Assembly (NCBI RefSeq): GCF_028882255.1
Contig: NZ_JARBUY010000002.1
Span: 836,663 to 900,662 of the forward strand
Source: Maribacter polysaccharolyticus
GTDB taxonomy: Bacteria > Bacteroidota > Bacteroidia > Flavobacteriales > Flavobacteriaceae
Direction of reading: 5' to 3'
DNA length: 64,000 bases
A model generated the notes under the pieces. That model was not told the origin of the DNA. It worked only from the letters and a program-made list of their open reading frames with translations, and ran no database searches. Shown in pieces: positions 25,904-34,930 of this stretch. How positions within the stretch are numbered: the stretch's first letter is position 1; each line of letters begins with the position of its first letter. Both the position numbers and the translations under genes were made by a program.

Positions 25904-26674
25904 ATGTTTTACAACAATACCAGCTGCGACATATACATGGGGACCGGTGCCGGGAAAAAATTGATGGAGGACATCGGGATGGCCCGAAAATCGGTCAAGA
26001 TCGTTTCCCCTTTTCTTTCCCCAGGTCTTATGGGGAAACTTATGGATCTTCACTTCAAGGGTATCGCTGTTCAAGTGATCACCACCGATAGCCTTGGGGG
26101 TCATTATAGCGGTCGAACAAATATGGTGCCCGGACTTATCGATCAAGAAGTGCACGTTGATGGGCATGCAAGAAGGAGCAAGAACAGGGGGATGATTAGG
26201 GCTAGGATATTCAAGGGTCTTGGTATTGGTTCGGGAATTGCATTTCTTATCTTGAACTTCTGGCTAATGGATATTCGATTGCTTTGGTTGTTGCCCTTGG
26301 TTATTCTCTTTTACCTTATCGGCCATCAGTACAGTAGCAAAGCCGCCAAGAAAAAGGTCTATTCCTATTCCTATAGCCCCTTGTTCCCTTTCAAAGTGGT
26401 GCGTACCAAAGATGACAATGGTTTTGGGGCTACCTATCTGCACAGTAAGATCGACATCATTGATGATAGGATAGCGTACTTGGGGTCGTTGAATTTCACC
26501 TATAGGGGAACCAGGCATAATTATGAGACCAGGGTGAGAATCAATGACATCCCATCAGTACATAAAATTGCGGAGGAATTCGATTTTCTGATGCACGAAG
26601 CCAAAATGCCAACGGTTTCCCAACAAGAATGGGGCAGACACCAGTATCTTGAATCTTTTCTTAAAGGGAAATAA
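25904..26674 (+). CDS. membrane-anchored phospholipase-D-like protein
   Basis: 256 aa from ATG 25904. One clear HKD motif near the C-terminus: LHSKIDIIDDRIAYLGSLNF (H180, K182, D187, then GSLNF). An N-terminal PLD-like half (AGKKLMEDIGMARKSVKIVSPFLS) lacks a full HKD, so the enzyme probably dimerizes or is a single-HKD nuclease like Nuc/EndA. Two adjacent TM helices (about 109–145) interrupt the two halves, which is unusual. It lies within the conjugation module in its own transcription unit. It could be an entry-exclusion or surface function, or a defensive nuclease; not determinable. Confidence 0.8.
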   Translation: MFYNNTSCDIYMGTGAGKKLMEDIGMARKSVKIVSPFLSPGLMGKLMDLHFKGIAVQVITTDSLGGHYSGRTNMVPGLIDQEVHVDGHARRSKNRGMIRARIFKGLGIGSGIAFLILNFWLMDIRLLWLLPLVILFYLIGHQYSSKAAKKKVYSYSYSPLFPFKVVRTKDDNGFGATYLHSKIDIIDDRIAYLGSLNFTYRGTRHNYETRVRINDIPSVHKIAEEFDFLMHEAKMPTVSQQEWGRHQYLESFLKGK

Positions 26675-26731
26675 TGTTAAAACTGAATAAGGGAACAATT
26701 GATTTCTTAATTTTGGAAAATATCCTAAAAA

Positions 26732-27010
26732 ATGGATAAAATCCAAATTTATATGAAAAACGTGGTTTACATAAATACGGACCGCTATGTTATAAAACAT
26801 CTCCTTCAGGAAATCGGGGCGCATAGATTACGGGTGGAATGCGAAAATGCAAAGTTGCCCTATCCAAAAAGGATGCGGCTTTTTTATTTGGAGTGTAATG
26901 ACGATTGCACTTTCCTAAAATATAAGTACCAACAAGGGGATAGGGCGGTCATGAAATTGGACCAATATGAATTACCGGAAACAGGTTGGACAAGGGTCTC
27001 CCTGAAATAG
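26732..27010 (+). CDS. small hypothetical protein of the conjugation module
   Basis: 92 aa, predicted soluble. Starts MDKIQIYMKNVVYINTDRYV; a second in-frame Met at residue 8 is an alternative start. Cysteines in VECENAKLPYPKRMRLFYLEC and NDDC could form a metal site. Not recognised. It lies 58 bases after the PLD-like gene and ends convergent to traN with 30 bases between the stops. No terminator hairpin is obvious between them. Confidence 0.6.
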   Translation: MDKIQIYMKNVVYINTDRYVIKHLLQEIGAHRLRVECENAKLPYPKRMRLFYLECNDDCTFLKYKYQQGDRAVMKLDQYELPETGWTRVSLK

Positions 27011-27040
27011 ATCTATGATTAAGGACGCTGTCGGTATTAA

Positions 27041-27871
27041 CTATTTATAACCCAGACCCATGGTTCTTCCTCCATTTTTTTCCTTGAGTTCAATCCAAAG
27101 TTTCTCGGAATCCCCCAAGGTGAATTTAGGAACCGCTAGGATCAGGGAGGTATTTTCCCTTGACTTGACCACCTTGGGAAAATTATGCCGATAGAGTACA
27201 GTGAGAGGCAGCTTTTGATAGGAGGCTTTTTTACGAAGGTTCCCATTGACCTTGAAGATTTTTACGTAATCCACTTCAAGATCGATTTTGGACCTATTCT
27301 TTATGTCAATGATCGCATATACCTCGGAACGGTTATAGACAAGGTCTTTTAAATGCAATGCCAATCCTTTTTTTCTTTTTCTTTTTAGGCTGTTCCGGTT
27401 GCTTTTGAGCTGGTAGGAACTGAAGTTCCTATAGTATTTCACCTGGTTATCAATAGCAAGGGTCTTGGCGGTTTTTTCCGTTGGCGTATCTCCAGGTTTG
27501 ATAATGGGGCCTTGTATCATAGCTGTGGTCTTGGTTGCTATGTTATAGATCCTGTCCTTGGGTCTAACAAAATAGCTCAAGGTATCCAGTATACCCTCGT
27601 GGGCCAATAGGTAGGAATAAACACCTCCGTTTTGGGTGATGACCAATAGATTGCTTTCAGTACCTGATGTTCCTTGTAGTAGCCCATAATTTTGGGGTAT
27701 TTCCCTGTTGTAACTGAAAACGAAATTTTTGGAACCTACGACCGCTTGTCGGATGGCATTGGGAAAGAATAGGGATACCACCTGGTGCTCATTGGTATAA
27801 ATGGTCTTTAGCCCTTGGGCAACCCCAATGTGGCTTGTTATTAGTGCCAATAGAATGATTGTTCTTCTCAT
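27041..27871 (-). CDS. traN: conjugative transposon protein TraN (DUF4138-like)
   Basis: 276 aa. Signal peptide ending GVAQG (about residue 20). Motifs of TraN: TIYTNEHQVVSLFFPNAIRQ, GSKNFVFSYN, NLLVITQNGGVYSYLL, and C-terminal strands (EVYAIIDIKNRSKIDLEVD). TraN is the VirB9-like periplasmic/outer-membrane component of the Bacteroidetes mating pore. Its ATG overlaps the traM stop by 4 nt. It is the last gene of the tra operon here. Confidence 0.9.
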   Translation of the reverse strand: MRRTIILLALITSHIGVAQGLKTIYTNEHQVVSLFFPNAIRQAVVGSKNFVFSYNREIPQNYGLLQGTSGTESNLLVITQNGGVYSYLLAHEGILDTLSYFVRPKDRIYNIATKTTAMIQGPIIKPGDTPTEKTAKTLAIDNQVKYYRNFSSYQLKSNRNSLKRKRKKGLALHLKDLVYNRSEVYAIIDIKNRSKIDLEVDYVKIFKVNGNLRKKASYQKLPLTVLYRHNFPKVVKSRENTSLILAVPKFTLGDSEKLWIELKEKNGGRTMGLGYK

Positions 27872-28785
27872 AAGGTGGGTTTTAGGAAAAGTTGATACTG
27901 ATTGTGGATCGTGACCTTGACATTGCGATTATTCCGGCGGAAGACCTGTTTGATTCCCCCGATCTGGGGAACCCCGGGAATATTCACGTCCTGGACGATA
28001 TCATCTATAACTTCCCGGTTGACCTCGCCCCGAATACTGTTTCGAACATAAATGCCCTCATTCCCGTCCAAGAGGTCGAAGGCCTTTAGATCCACCGCTA
28101 GATTATGGATATTGGTGATATTTATAAAGACCCGATTGGCCTTAAAGCTTACAAAGCCATAAAGCAAGGAATTTCGGGGAACCAATAGGTTGTTGATTTG
28201 GGCATCGACGGCCAAACGCAATTCCAAACGCTCGGCTTCCTTTACCGTTTGTTCACCATGGACCTCTACGAGGATAAAGGCATCGGTCTTGATGGGTTTT
28301 TTGTCCAAAGCGGTTGGTTTGTTTTCTGGGGCAGCGGAAAAGAAGGCCTTATGCAGTGTAGCAAAATCAGGGATATCGGTCATATTATTTTTGGAATGGA
28401 CTTTTTTTCTTGGGGGCGTTTTAGGTGTACCTGCCGTATTGGCATACGTACCATTGTCATAATCGATCTTACCGTTCCGGTAAATACTGTCCACAATGCG
28501 TTGGCGTTCCTTTTCTTTTTGCATGGGGTCGTACAAGCCTGTGGAATCCAATAAGGCTTCATCATAGATACTGGGGGAATTCGATGCCCGCTTTTCCTTG
28601 ATCGCATTGACTGCTTCCAATTTTGAACTGTATTCTGCTTGCTCTTCCTTTAGCTCGGGTACCCCTGGATCTTTTATTGGTTCTTCCGAAGTATCGGTTT
28701 TCCCCAGGACCAGGGTCGCATATAGCAAGATAAAGGCGAGTACTAAACTGATGATGCTGATAAAGATGATCTTATTTTTGTCCAT
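27868..28785 (-). CDS. traM: conjugative transposon protein TraM
   Basis: 305 aa from ATG 28785 (MDKNKIIFISIISLVL); an upstream in-frame start at 28860 lies inside traK and would break the operon pattern. One N-terminal TM helix (about 6–26), a Pro/charged periplasmic linker (to about residue 165), then a C-terminal β-domain (VRNSIRGEVNREVIDD, VKVTIHNQYQLFL). This is the VirB10-like scaffold that spans the envelope. Between traK and traN in the standard order. Confidence 0.9.
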   Translation of the reverse strand: MDKNKIIFISIISLVLAFILLYATLVLGKTDTSEEPIKDPGVPELKEEQAEYSSKLEAVNAIKEKRASNSPSIYDEALLDSTGLYDPMQKEKERQRIVDSIYRNGKIDYDNGTYANTAGTPKTPPRKKVHSKNNMTDIPDFATLHKAFFSAAPENKPTALDKKPIKTDAFILVEVHGEQTVKEAERLELRLAVDAQINNLLVPRNSLLYGFVSFKANRVFINITNIHNLAVDLKAFDLLDGNEGIYVRNSIRGEVNREVIDDIVQDVNIPGVPQIGGIKQVFRRNNRNVKVTIHNQYQLFLKPTL

Positions 28786-28798
28786 TTGTAGTGTTGTA

Positions 28799-29422
28799 TT
28801 ATTCTTGATTATTGATTTTTCGTAACGAATTTTCGAAAAAGTGGGTAATGAGCAGGCCATGTGGATTATTTGGGAAGTTCCGGTCCACTTTTATAAGGTT
28901 CCCAGAGGTCATCAGTTGGTAACGATCGATTACCGAACCCCGGTTGATCTCAAAGATGATCGTGGAACGGAATCCCATGGTGGTACCGGATAAGGTCAGC
29001 TCCGTATCAAGGGTTTTTATTTTCTGAACCAGGGAATACTGTAACAACCGGTTATAGACCCCATCGGCCTTTTTTTGACGGTATACGTTATCCACGGAAC
29101 TATTGCCAAGCCATAGCGCCTTTTCCAAGTTACGCAGGTAGTTGGACGCATCGATGCCGTAGAAATACCTATGGAACATATCCAGATGGGAGAGGGCCTC
29201 CACCTCCATATTTTCCCTTTCAGAGACCAGTTTCAACGGGATTACGGATCCATCTGTATTTACGGCAAAGGCACTATTGAGCATTCGATCATTAAAACGG
29301 AAGACGGTAGATAGGGCAAATCCACTGGTCAATAAACATACTATGACGACAGATAGTACTATGAACCTATTGATATCCAATACGTCGTAAATATTTTTAT
29401 AAGGGGTTTTTGTTTTTTTCAT
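28799..29422 (-). CDS. traK: conjugative transposon protein TraK
   Basis: 207 aa. Short cytoplasmic N-terminus (MKKTKTPYKNIYDVLDINRF), one TM helix at about 20–42 (FIVLSVVIVCLLTSGFALS), and a VirB8-like periplasmic domain (FRFNDRMLN, MFHRYFYGIDASNYLRN, YSLVQKIKTLDTELTL). Bitopic inner-membrane assembly factor of the mating pore. Starts 10 bases after traJ ends. Confidence 0.92.
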   Translation of the reverse strand: MKKTKTPYKNIYDVLDINRFIVLSVVIVCLLTSGFALSTVFRFNDRMLNSAFAVNTDGSVIPLKLVSERENMEVEALSHLDMFHRYFYGIDASNYLRNLEKALWLGNSSVDNVYRQKKADGVYNRLLQYSLVQKIKTLDTELTLSGTTMGFRSTIIFEINRGSVIDRYQLMTSGNLIKVDRNFPNNPHGLLITHFFENSLRKINNQE

Positions 29423-29432
29423 GTAAAAGGGT

Positions 29433-30263
29433 TTAAGGGGTGAATAATCGAAAAGTGAAACTTGTTGCCCGCTTGTAGAGTTTAAACTTTATCAGGATGA
29501 TAAAACCTATTCCGGCCAGTTCAATAATCGGGGCAAACAACTCACTGCCGAAATCCGTTCCGAAAAGACTGGGCCAGAAATTTTCCGTGATCTCCCGATG
29601 GAGTTCATTGACGAAAACATTCACCAAAAAGAAAGCGGGTACGATCATATAGACCGCAGCATACAACTTAAAAAAGCGATATCCGATTTCTCTGAATTTT
29701 TCAAAAACCGCCATGCTTAGGACCAATGGGAAGAAGGCTTGCATCACCCCCAAAAGGAAATAGCGTTCGGCTAGGAAAAGGGGGTAGATAAATAGATCGA
29801 GAACCCATAAAAAGAGGCCAAGCCCCCAAGCAACGGTTCGAATGCCCAGAAAAGGGGTGGCCAACCATTCATAGAGCAATCCCATGGCCTTGGCCGTGAC
29901 ATCGAACAATCCCAGATCTTCCTCCACTTCGATTTCCTGGAGGCCCAAAGGGAGTAGGGTAGGCGCCGTACCGCGATATTGCCCCTCGATGGCCACCAAA
30001 ATAGCATCAAAGGCATCCAATACTTCCGTGGAGAAAATTACGACCAGAACCACGGCAAAATTCTTAATCAGATCGGTGGGGGTCAGTCCCCAGGTCAATC
30101 CATGTTGGGTCGCCCCTCCCTCGTAATACTTTTTGAGGATGTTCAACATAAAGAACAATACAGCCAAGACCTTCATACCACCGATGACATAGGAAGCAAA
30201 ATCACTATCCTTGATGGTCTGAAAGACGGCATCCACATATTCCAAGCCGATCGATAAGAACAT
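29433..30263 (-). CDS. traJ: conjugative transposon protein TraJ
   Basis: 276 aa polytopic membrane protein with about six TM helices (for example MKVLAVLFFMLNILKKYY, FAVVLVVIFSTEVLDAF, VAWGLGLFLWVLDLFIYPLF, AFFPLVLSMAVFEKF, YAAVYMIVPAFFLVNVFV, IIELAGIGFIILIKF). VirB6-like inner-membrane channel part. Located between traI and traK with 12- and 10-base gaps. Confidence 0.9.
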   Translation of the reverse strand: MFLSIGLEYVDAVFQTIKDSDFASYVIGGMKVLAVLFFMLNILKKYYEGGATQHGLTWGLTPTDLIKNFAVVLVVIFSTEVLDAFDAILVAIEGQYRGTAPTLLPLGLQEIEVEEDLGLFDVTAKAMGLLYEWLATPFLGIRTVAWGLGLFLWVLDLFIYPLFLAERYFLLGVMQAFFPLVLSMAVFEKFREIGYRFFKLYAAVYMIVPAFFLVNVFVNELHREITENFWPSLFGTDFGSELFAPIIELAGIGFIILIKFKLYKRATSFTFRLFTP

Positions 30264-30275
30264 AAATGCGAGGTT

Positions 30276-30860
30276 TTAGTAGTTGGTTTCCCTATGGTCG
30301 ATCCTATCCTGCATTTCCCTAAAGGAAATGATCAGCTGATACCGCTTGTTCTTTAAGGTAATATCCGCCACCATTTTTTTGGATTCATCCCTATGGGATT
30401 CCAATATGGCCAAACGTTCCGCGTCGGTCATTTTCAAAAAATCGTTGGACAGTACCTGTTGCATGAATTCCAGATTGTTCAACGCCCCATCGATGATGGA
30501 ATTGAAGGCATTCGAGATAGCATCAATCTCATGGGGATGTATGTAGGGGGAATTCAGGATTTCCCTTAAATCGTTCCTGACCATAGTGACCAGAGCTTCG
30601 TTATTGGCGTTGATTTCCTTTACGGCCTCATATTGTTGGACGGCATTGTTCACCTTTTCAATAGCTTCCTTTGCATCCTGGAGAAACTGTACGGTCTTGA
30701 TCATTTCCGCGGTTTGCTTGGCGGATTCAAAGAGTTGTTTTACCAAGGAGATGAAATTGGAGTTATCATAGACGGGCAATCCTTGGGCAGAGCTATTGGC
30801 ACACATTGATATTAATAGGACGACGGATACAATGAAGGTTCTTGTTTTTAGTCTATTCAT
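30276..30860 (-). CDS. traI: conjugative transposon protein TraI (DUF4141-like)
   Basis: 194 aa. Signal peptide ending NSSAQG (about residue 26), then a mostly helical domain (FISLVKQLFESAKQTAEMIK, DAKEAIEKVNNAVQQYEAV). Helical, secreted and Gln/Glu-rich like VirB5/TrwJ minor pilus proteins; in CTnDOT nomenclature TraI carries DUF4141. Sits between traG and traJ as in the standard order. Confidence 0.85.
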   Translation of the reverse strand: MNRLKTRTFIVSVVLLISMCANSSAQGLPVYDNSNFISLVKQLFESAKQTAEMIKTVQFLQDAKEAIEKVNNAVQQYEAVKEINANNEALVTMVRNDLREILNSPYIHPHEIDAISNAFNSIIDGALNNLEFMQQVLSNDFLKMTDAERLAILESHRDESKKMVADITLKNKRYQLIISFREMQDRIDHRETNY

Positions 30861-30883
30861 GAGGTGTTGTTTTATGGAAGTGG

Positions 30884-33298
30884 TTATGGTTTATTAAAGG
30901 TTAGATCTACAAATTCCCTAATGGCCTTCTCCATACAATTATGGGTGTTATAAAGTCGCATGATGTGGTCGTTCTCCAAGCCATCGGTCAAATAGGCGGC
31001 ATAGACTTCCGGAGGTACCTCAAGGCGGAAGATGTTACTCTCCTTACCGATTTTGATAAAGATCTCAGTGTACTTGCGTTCGCCTTTCAAATCGTTTTTG
31101 ATGGATTTTAATTGGTTCAGGTCATGCTGCGATAGATGGAGTCTCTTGACCAATTCCTCATACCCTTTTTCATTCCGAAGGCTATAGATGACCTGGGTGT
31201 TCTCAAGAATGCTCGCCGAAACGGAATTACTGGGCAATTGATTGATGGATTGAAGGATGATTCCAATGGCACCGTTCTGTTTTCGGATAGCCTGGTAATA
31301 GAATTCGACACTTTCCAATACGTTCTCGAATTTGAGTTGTTTGGCAAACTCGTCGAAAAGGATAATGCCCTTCTCGGAACGGTTGTGCCAGATGGTCCGT
31401 TGTATGGCCGACTTGATGAGCTTGAGCATTACGGACAGTACTTCTTTATTGTCCTTGACTTCATCCAATTCAAAAACAATCAATCCTTTGTCCTCGAGTT
31501 TGTACGATTGATCCTTGCGAACCTCGAACAAGAAACTATATAGGCCATCCCCGACATACTCGGACATGATGTGAAGAAAGTTCTTGATGTTGAAATAGGA
31601 ATCATCGATGCCAAGCGTATCCAACAATACTTCGTTAGTATCCTTTATAAAATTGTAGAATCCATCTAAAGAATGGCCACTGTTACCATTGGTTTTATAA
31701 TAGTGGACCAGGATTTTTTTTAGGGCGACCTCTTGCGCCTTAGAGACCTTAAACCCTGAGGCGAAGAGTTCCAAAAGGAAGACGGATAGGTCTTCCAACC
31801 GTTCAGGCCCCAAATCATGTGGGTTCGTGATATAAAAAGGATTGATCCCAAGGTTTTTGCCCTGTTCGTAGCGAAGTACGATATGATCATCGGGATAGAG
31901 TTTGGCGAACTTGGTGTAGCTACCTCCGAGATCGATGATCACCAAGCGGACACCACTTTCAAAATATTGGCGGAGTATATTGTTCGCAAGAAATGACTTG
32001 CCTTCCCCAGTAGGGGCAAAGATGGCGAAGTTTCGGGCCTTGATACGTTTCTTTTTTTCATCCCATACATCCTTTATGATGGGTATGTTATGTTGGCGAT
32101 CGTTGAAGATGACCCCCCTCTCATCGGATTTGTAGTTTGAATTATTGATAAGCAAACAGAGTGCATGTTTTAAATCAGTCACGTAAAGATCCCCATCGGA
32201 AAAATTGGAGGAAAAGCAACAATAACTGTTCAGTAAATAGTTTTTTCGTTCTTCCCCCTTTGGATAATAGGGCACCATGTCCAATTCTTTGAATTCCGTC
32301 TTCAGTCGAGAGGCTATTTGTGCCAGGTCGGTTTTGCGGTCGCTCCAAAAAACCACGTTCAAATGACCGCGTATGATTCGTGCGTTATCATCTAGGTTGA
32401 TTTGGTCTAGGATATTACTGATCTTACGGAACACCACCTTATTCTGGGTGCCGAAATTGGAACTTTTACCCAATTCCTCCAAACGTTTTTCAAGCAGCTT
32501 CCGCCATTTATGCCTATCGTCCAAATAGATGATCTGGTTCACGATATGGTTTTCCTTGAAGTTGAGCCCAATACCATCTATAAAGCCCTGATGAAACACA
32601 AAATCATCGGAGGTAAAGGCATCATTGGTCTTACTGCTTTGGACGTTTTCACCGAAACAGCCTTCGTTGTTGATGGCCAAGACATCAAAATAGTGGTTTC
32701 CGATTTGGGCATGGTCCTTATCCAATACGATATCCGTATCGAAGCCCTTATGGAATCCGTTAAAGAAAGCATCGGTCAAGGATAGGATTTCGTCTGCCGT
32801 AAGCGGGTCCAATTCCAGTTTTTGGCTATTGTTCAGAAATCGGACAGTATCAGAAACGGAAGCTTTAAAACTGTTCAACTCTGTGGTCATCGCTTCGGGA
32901 ATAGCCTCCGTAACCCTATTGAAAGGGTTCATATATTTGGCATTGTTCAAGACCTTGTTTTTAGGCCATACGAAGAAAAGATAAGACTTATGGACAATAT
33001 GTTCCTTTCCCTTGAAATAGCAATAAGTGGCTTTCTCAAGAAAAGTGCTATTGGGCAGTTCCGTTCCTGTATAGTCAAGTTTTCTATAGATGTCCTGTTT
33101 ATGGATGACCGTACCCGTTGGAAGCGATTTCAGGGCCTGAAACCAACTGCCGTGAAGATCCTCAAAATCTTTTTCGGATAGGGAGTGGATTTCGGGTAGG
33201 GCCACCTGGTACCCTAAGATCAAATTGCCGTTGTTGGCAAAGATCACATTCCCTTGGATATCCACTATGGGATATTGCTGTGTCAAATTAATCCTCAT
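30884..33298 (-). CDS. traG: conjugation ATPase TraG (VirB4 type)
   Basis: 804 aa from ATG 33298 (MRINLTQQYPIVDIQGN), which overlaps traF by 11 bases; a start at 33352 would overlap it by 65 bases and is less likely. Walker A APTGEGKS near residues 425–432, Walker B GIILFDEFAKQL near 655, and the DxGGSY segment (VIIDLGGSY) in between. It powers assembly of the mating apparatus. The largest conserved gene of the tra operon. Full length for the family. Confidence 0.93.
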   Translation of the reverse strand: MRINLTQQYPIVDIQGNVIFANNGNLILGYQVALPEIHSLSEKDFEDLHGSWFQALKSLPTGTVIHKQDIYRKLDYTGTELPNSTFLEKATYCYFKGKEHIVHKSYLFFVWPKNKVLNNAKYMNPFNRVTEAIPEAMTTELNSFKASVSDTVRFLNNSQKLELDPLTADEILSLTDAFFNGFHKGFDTDIVLDKDHAQIGNHYFDVLAINNEGCFGENVQSSKTNDAFTSDDFVFHQGFIDGIGLNFKENHIVNQIIYLDDRHKWRKLLEKRLEELGKSSNFGTQNKVVFRKISNILDQINLDDNARIIRGHLNVVFWSDRKTDLAQIASRLKTEFKELDMVPYYPKGEERKNYLLNSYCCFSSNFSDGDLYVTDLKHALCLLINNSNYKSDERGVIFNDRQHNIPIIKDVWDEKKKRIKARNFAIFAPTGEGKSFLANNILRQYFESGVRLVIIDLGGSYTKFAKLYPDDHIVLRYEQGKNLGINPFYITNPHDLGPERLEDLSVFLLELFASGFKVSKAQEVALKKILVHYYKTNGNSGHSLDGFYNFIKDTNEVLLDTLGIDDSYFNIKNFLHIMSEYVGDGLYSFLFEVRKDQSYKLEDKGLIVFELDEVKDNKEVLSVMLKLIKSAIQRTIWHNRSEKGIILFDEFAKQLKFENVLESVEFYYQAIRKQNGAIGIILQSINQLPSNSVSASILENTQVIYSLRNEKGYEELVKRLHLSQHDLNQLKSIKNDLKGERKYTEIFIKIGKESNIFRLEVPPEVYAAYLTDGLENDHIMRLYNTHNCMEKAIREFVDLTFNKP

Positions 33299-33569
33299 AG
33301 CTGATAGGGGTGGTTTTCTTATTGGAAATGGCAGAAGGGAATACTTTGGCAAAGTGCAAGAGATATGGTTGATGCGTCAGCTTCAACAAAATGACGTAGA
33401 GGGAAGTATTCACCACTATGGCTCCCATCAACAAGATTAGGCTGAAGGAAAAAATGACCACTAAAAGGGAGCCGATTAAGGCCGACATCTGTAATGCGAA
33501 CAAAGAAACGGGAAGCCCGAACAACAAGGCCCGCTTGCGGATGTTTCGATAAACCTGATAGTTTTTCAT
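33288..33569 (-). CDS. traF: conjugative transposon protein TraF (DUF4133-like)
   Basis: 93 aa. Cytoplasmic basic N-terminus (MKNYQVYRNIRKRALLFG) and two closely spaced TM helices (about 17–38 and 40–60). VirB3-like protein that docks next to the VirB4-type ATPase. One-base overlap with the traE stop (TAATG) and 11-base overlap with traG: tight translational coupling. Confidence 0.88.
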   Translation of the reverse strand: MKNYQVYRNIRKRALLFGLPVSLFALQMSALIGSLLVVIFSFSLILLMGAIVVNTSLYVILLKLTHQPYLLHFAKVFPSAISNKKTTPISYED

Positions 33570-33856
33570 TATACGACCAGGGTGATTAGGTAGGTGAAGA
33601 TACCCACTACAGCTCCTGCGATAAGGACAAAAACTAACACACGGGTTATACCCTTCTTCAAGTCGGCATTTTCACCGAAAAAGTGGCCTGCATTGAAGAG
33701 GAAGCCAATAAGGAAAATGACCCCAAGGACGATAGGGAAAATGGTCCTTATGGTATCCGAAATGTCATTGACGGAATCTTCGATGCCTCCGATCTGGGCA
33801 AAAAGGGAAGTGGATAATAAGGTGAATGCTAAGACAAGATAATTTGATTTTTTCAT
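33569..33856 (-). CDS. traE: conjugative transposon protein TraE (DUF4134-like)
   Basis: 95 aa from ATG 33856 (MKKSNYLVLAFTLLS); a start 33 bases upstream is in frame but would place charged residues ahead of the signal. Signal peptide ending FAQ, then two TM segments (about 38–58 and 75–95). VirB2-like, the presumed pilin or channel-lining subunit. First gene of the tra operon; the palindrome at 33918 lies upstream of it. Confidence 0.88.
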   Translation of the reverse strand: MKKSNYLVLAFTLLSTSLFAQIGGIEDSVNDISDTIRTIFPIVLGVIFLIGFLFNAGHFFGENADLKKGITRVLVFVLIAGAVVGIFTYLITLVV

Positions 33857-33877
33857 AGATGTACGGTTTAAGGATTT

Positions 33878-33940
33878 ACTGATTTTCAATGTTTTAAAAT
33901 TATCATATATTTAAATTAAAATACTGAAAATCAGTATTTT
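33878..33940. promoter_or_regulatory. palindromic operator between tra operon and amidase
   Basis: A perfect palindrome AAAATACTGA / TCAGTATTTT with a 3-base AAA centre at 33918–33940. A second half-like copy ACTGATTTTCA at 33878–33888 is the exact inverse of TGAAAATCAGT inside the palindrome. It lies in the 164-base divergent gap between traE and the amidase, so one regulator could control both. A TATTATTTG box at about 33951–33959 suits a promoter for the amidase. No regulator gene is adjacent. Confidence 0.55.
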
Positions 33941-34020
33941 GTGAATAAAATATTATTTGAATCCCATTGTTTTTATTTCATGGCAAAAGCCATTGGATTC
34001 TATTGGAAATTCATGTTTGT

Positions 34021-34686
34021 ATGTTGATAACTGAAAATCTTAGGGGAGTAACAACAATCAAAAACGTCAGTTTGATCATCTTGTTCCTGAAAATGTGTTT
34101 CATTTTTGGACAAGGGGAGTTCCGGAAAAAAATCATTGTGATCGATCCCGGTCATGGGGGAAAGGATCCTGGTGCCATTGGGGTAAACCATTTTCAGGAA
34201 AAGGATGTTGTCTTGGATGTCGCCAAGGAGATCGTTCGGCTGAATCAAGTCCTTTTTATGGATAAGTTTGAGATTTATCTAACGCGATATACGGATACCA
34301 TGATTGCCTTGGGTGATAGGGCGAAATTGGCAAAAACACTGCAAGCTGATATTTTTGTGTCCCTCCATTGTAATCACGCTGACAATCCTAAAGCTAAAGG
34401 GGTAGAGGTATATGTTTCAAAGAGGGAGGGTATATATCAAGAAGATTCAATTTGGTTAGGATACCTATTTGAGAAAAGCATAACGGACAAACTCGGTTTC
34501 AAGAGTAGGGGAGTGAAGTTCGCGAATTTTCAGGTGTTGAGACAAACGGTCGAATTTTGTCCTTCAGTTTTGCTTGAACTGGGATTTTTAAGCAATTTCA
34601 CTGAATCCAACTTTTTTATGGATCCTTCAAATGTGTTGACTTTGGGTTTGTTGTTACTGAATAATCCCATTTTAGGGTCAAACTAA
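34021..34686 (+). CDS. N-acetylmuramoyl-L-alanine amidase (Amidase_3)
   Basis: 221 aa from ATG 34021; an upstream TTG at 33967 is in frame but lies in the promoter gap. Hydrophobic N-terminal segment (VSLIILFLKMCFIFGQG) exports it. Zinc-amidase motifs: IDPGHGGKDPGA (H45), FQEKDVVLDVAKE (E60), SLHCNHADN (H116) and the catalytic glutamate in LLELGFLSN. It cleaves the peptide from MurNAc in peptidoglycan. Divergent from the tra operon, so the likely job is local wall opening for the mating channel, in place of a lytic transglycosylase (inference). Confidence 0.9.
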   Translation: MLITENLRGVTTIKNVSLIILFLKMCFIFGQGEFRKKIIVIDPGHGGKDPGAIGVNHFQEKDVVLDVAKEIVRLNQVLFMDKFEIYLTRYTDTMIALGDRAKLAKTLQADIFVSLHCNHADNPKAKGVEVYVSKREGIYQEDSIWLGYLFEKSITDKLGFKSRGVKFANFQVLRQTVEFCPSVLLELGFLSNFTESNFFMDPSNVLTLGLLLLNNPILGSN

Positions 34687-34818
34687 AAACATAATGAAAG
34701 ACTTACTAGAGGTTGTTCTTAAATAGATTGGACAAATATTTAAGGCTGTTGTCCATAAAAGTTGTAATAATAATTAGATTGGGAATTGAAACTATAATCA
34801 AGGAAGGACCCAAAAAAA

Positions 34819-34840
34819 CCACATTGATTGTGTGGCTTTG
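34819..34840 (+). terminator. weak hairpin terminator after the amidase
   Basis: CCACA … TGTGG stem with a 7-base loop, followed by CTTTGTTT. It lies 133 bases after the amidase stop. The stem is short, so confidence is moderate. Confidence 0.45.
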
Positions 34841-34930
34841 TTTGAGGGGGATATAAGAAGTTTATGTGCATTAAATCTATTAAAATAAGTAAAGTTTCTT
34901 AATAAAACACAATTTTAACTGCACTAGAAA

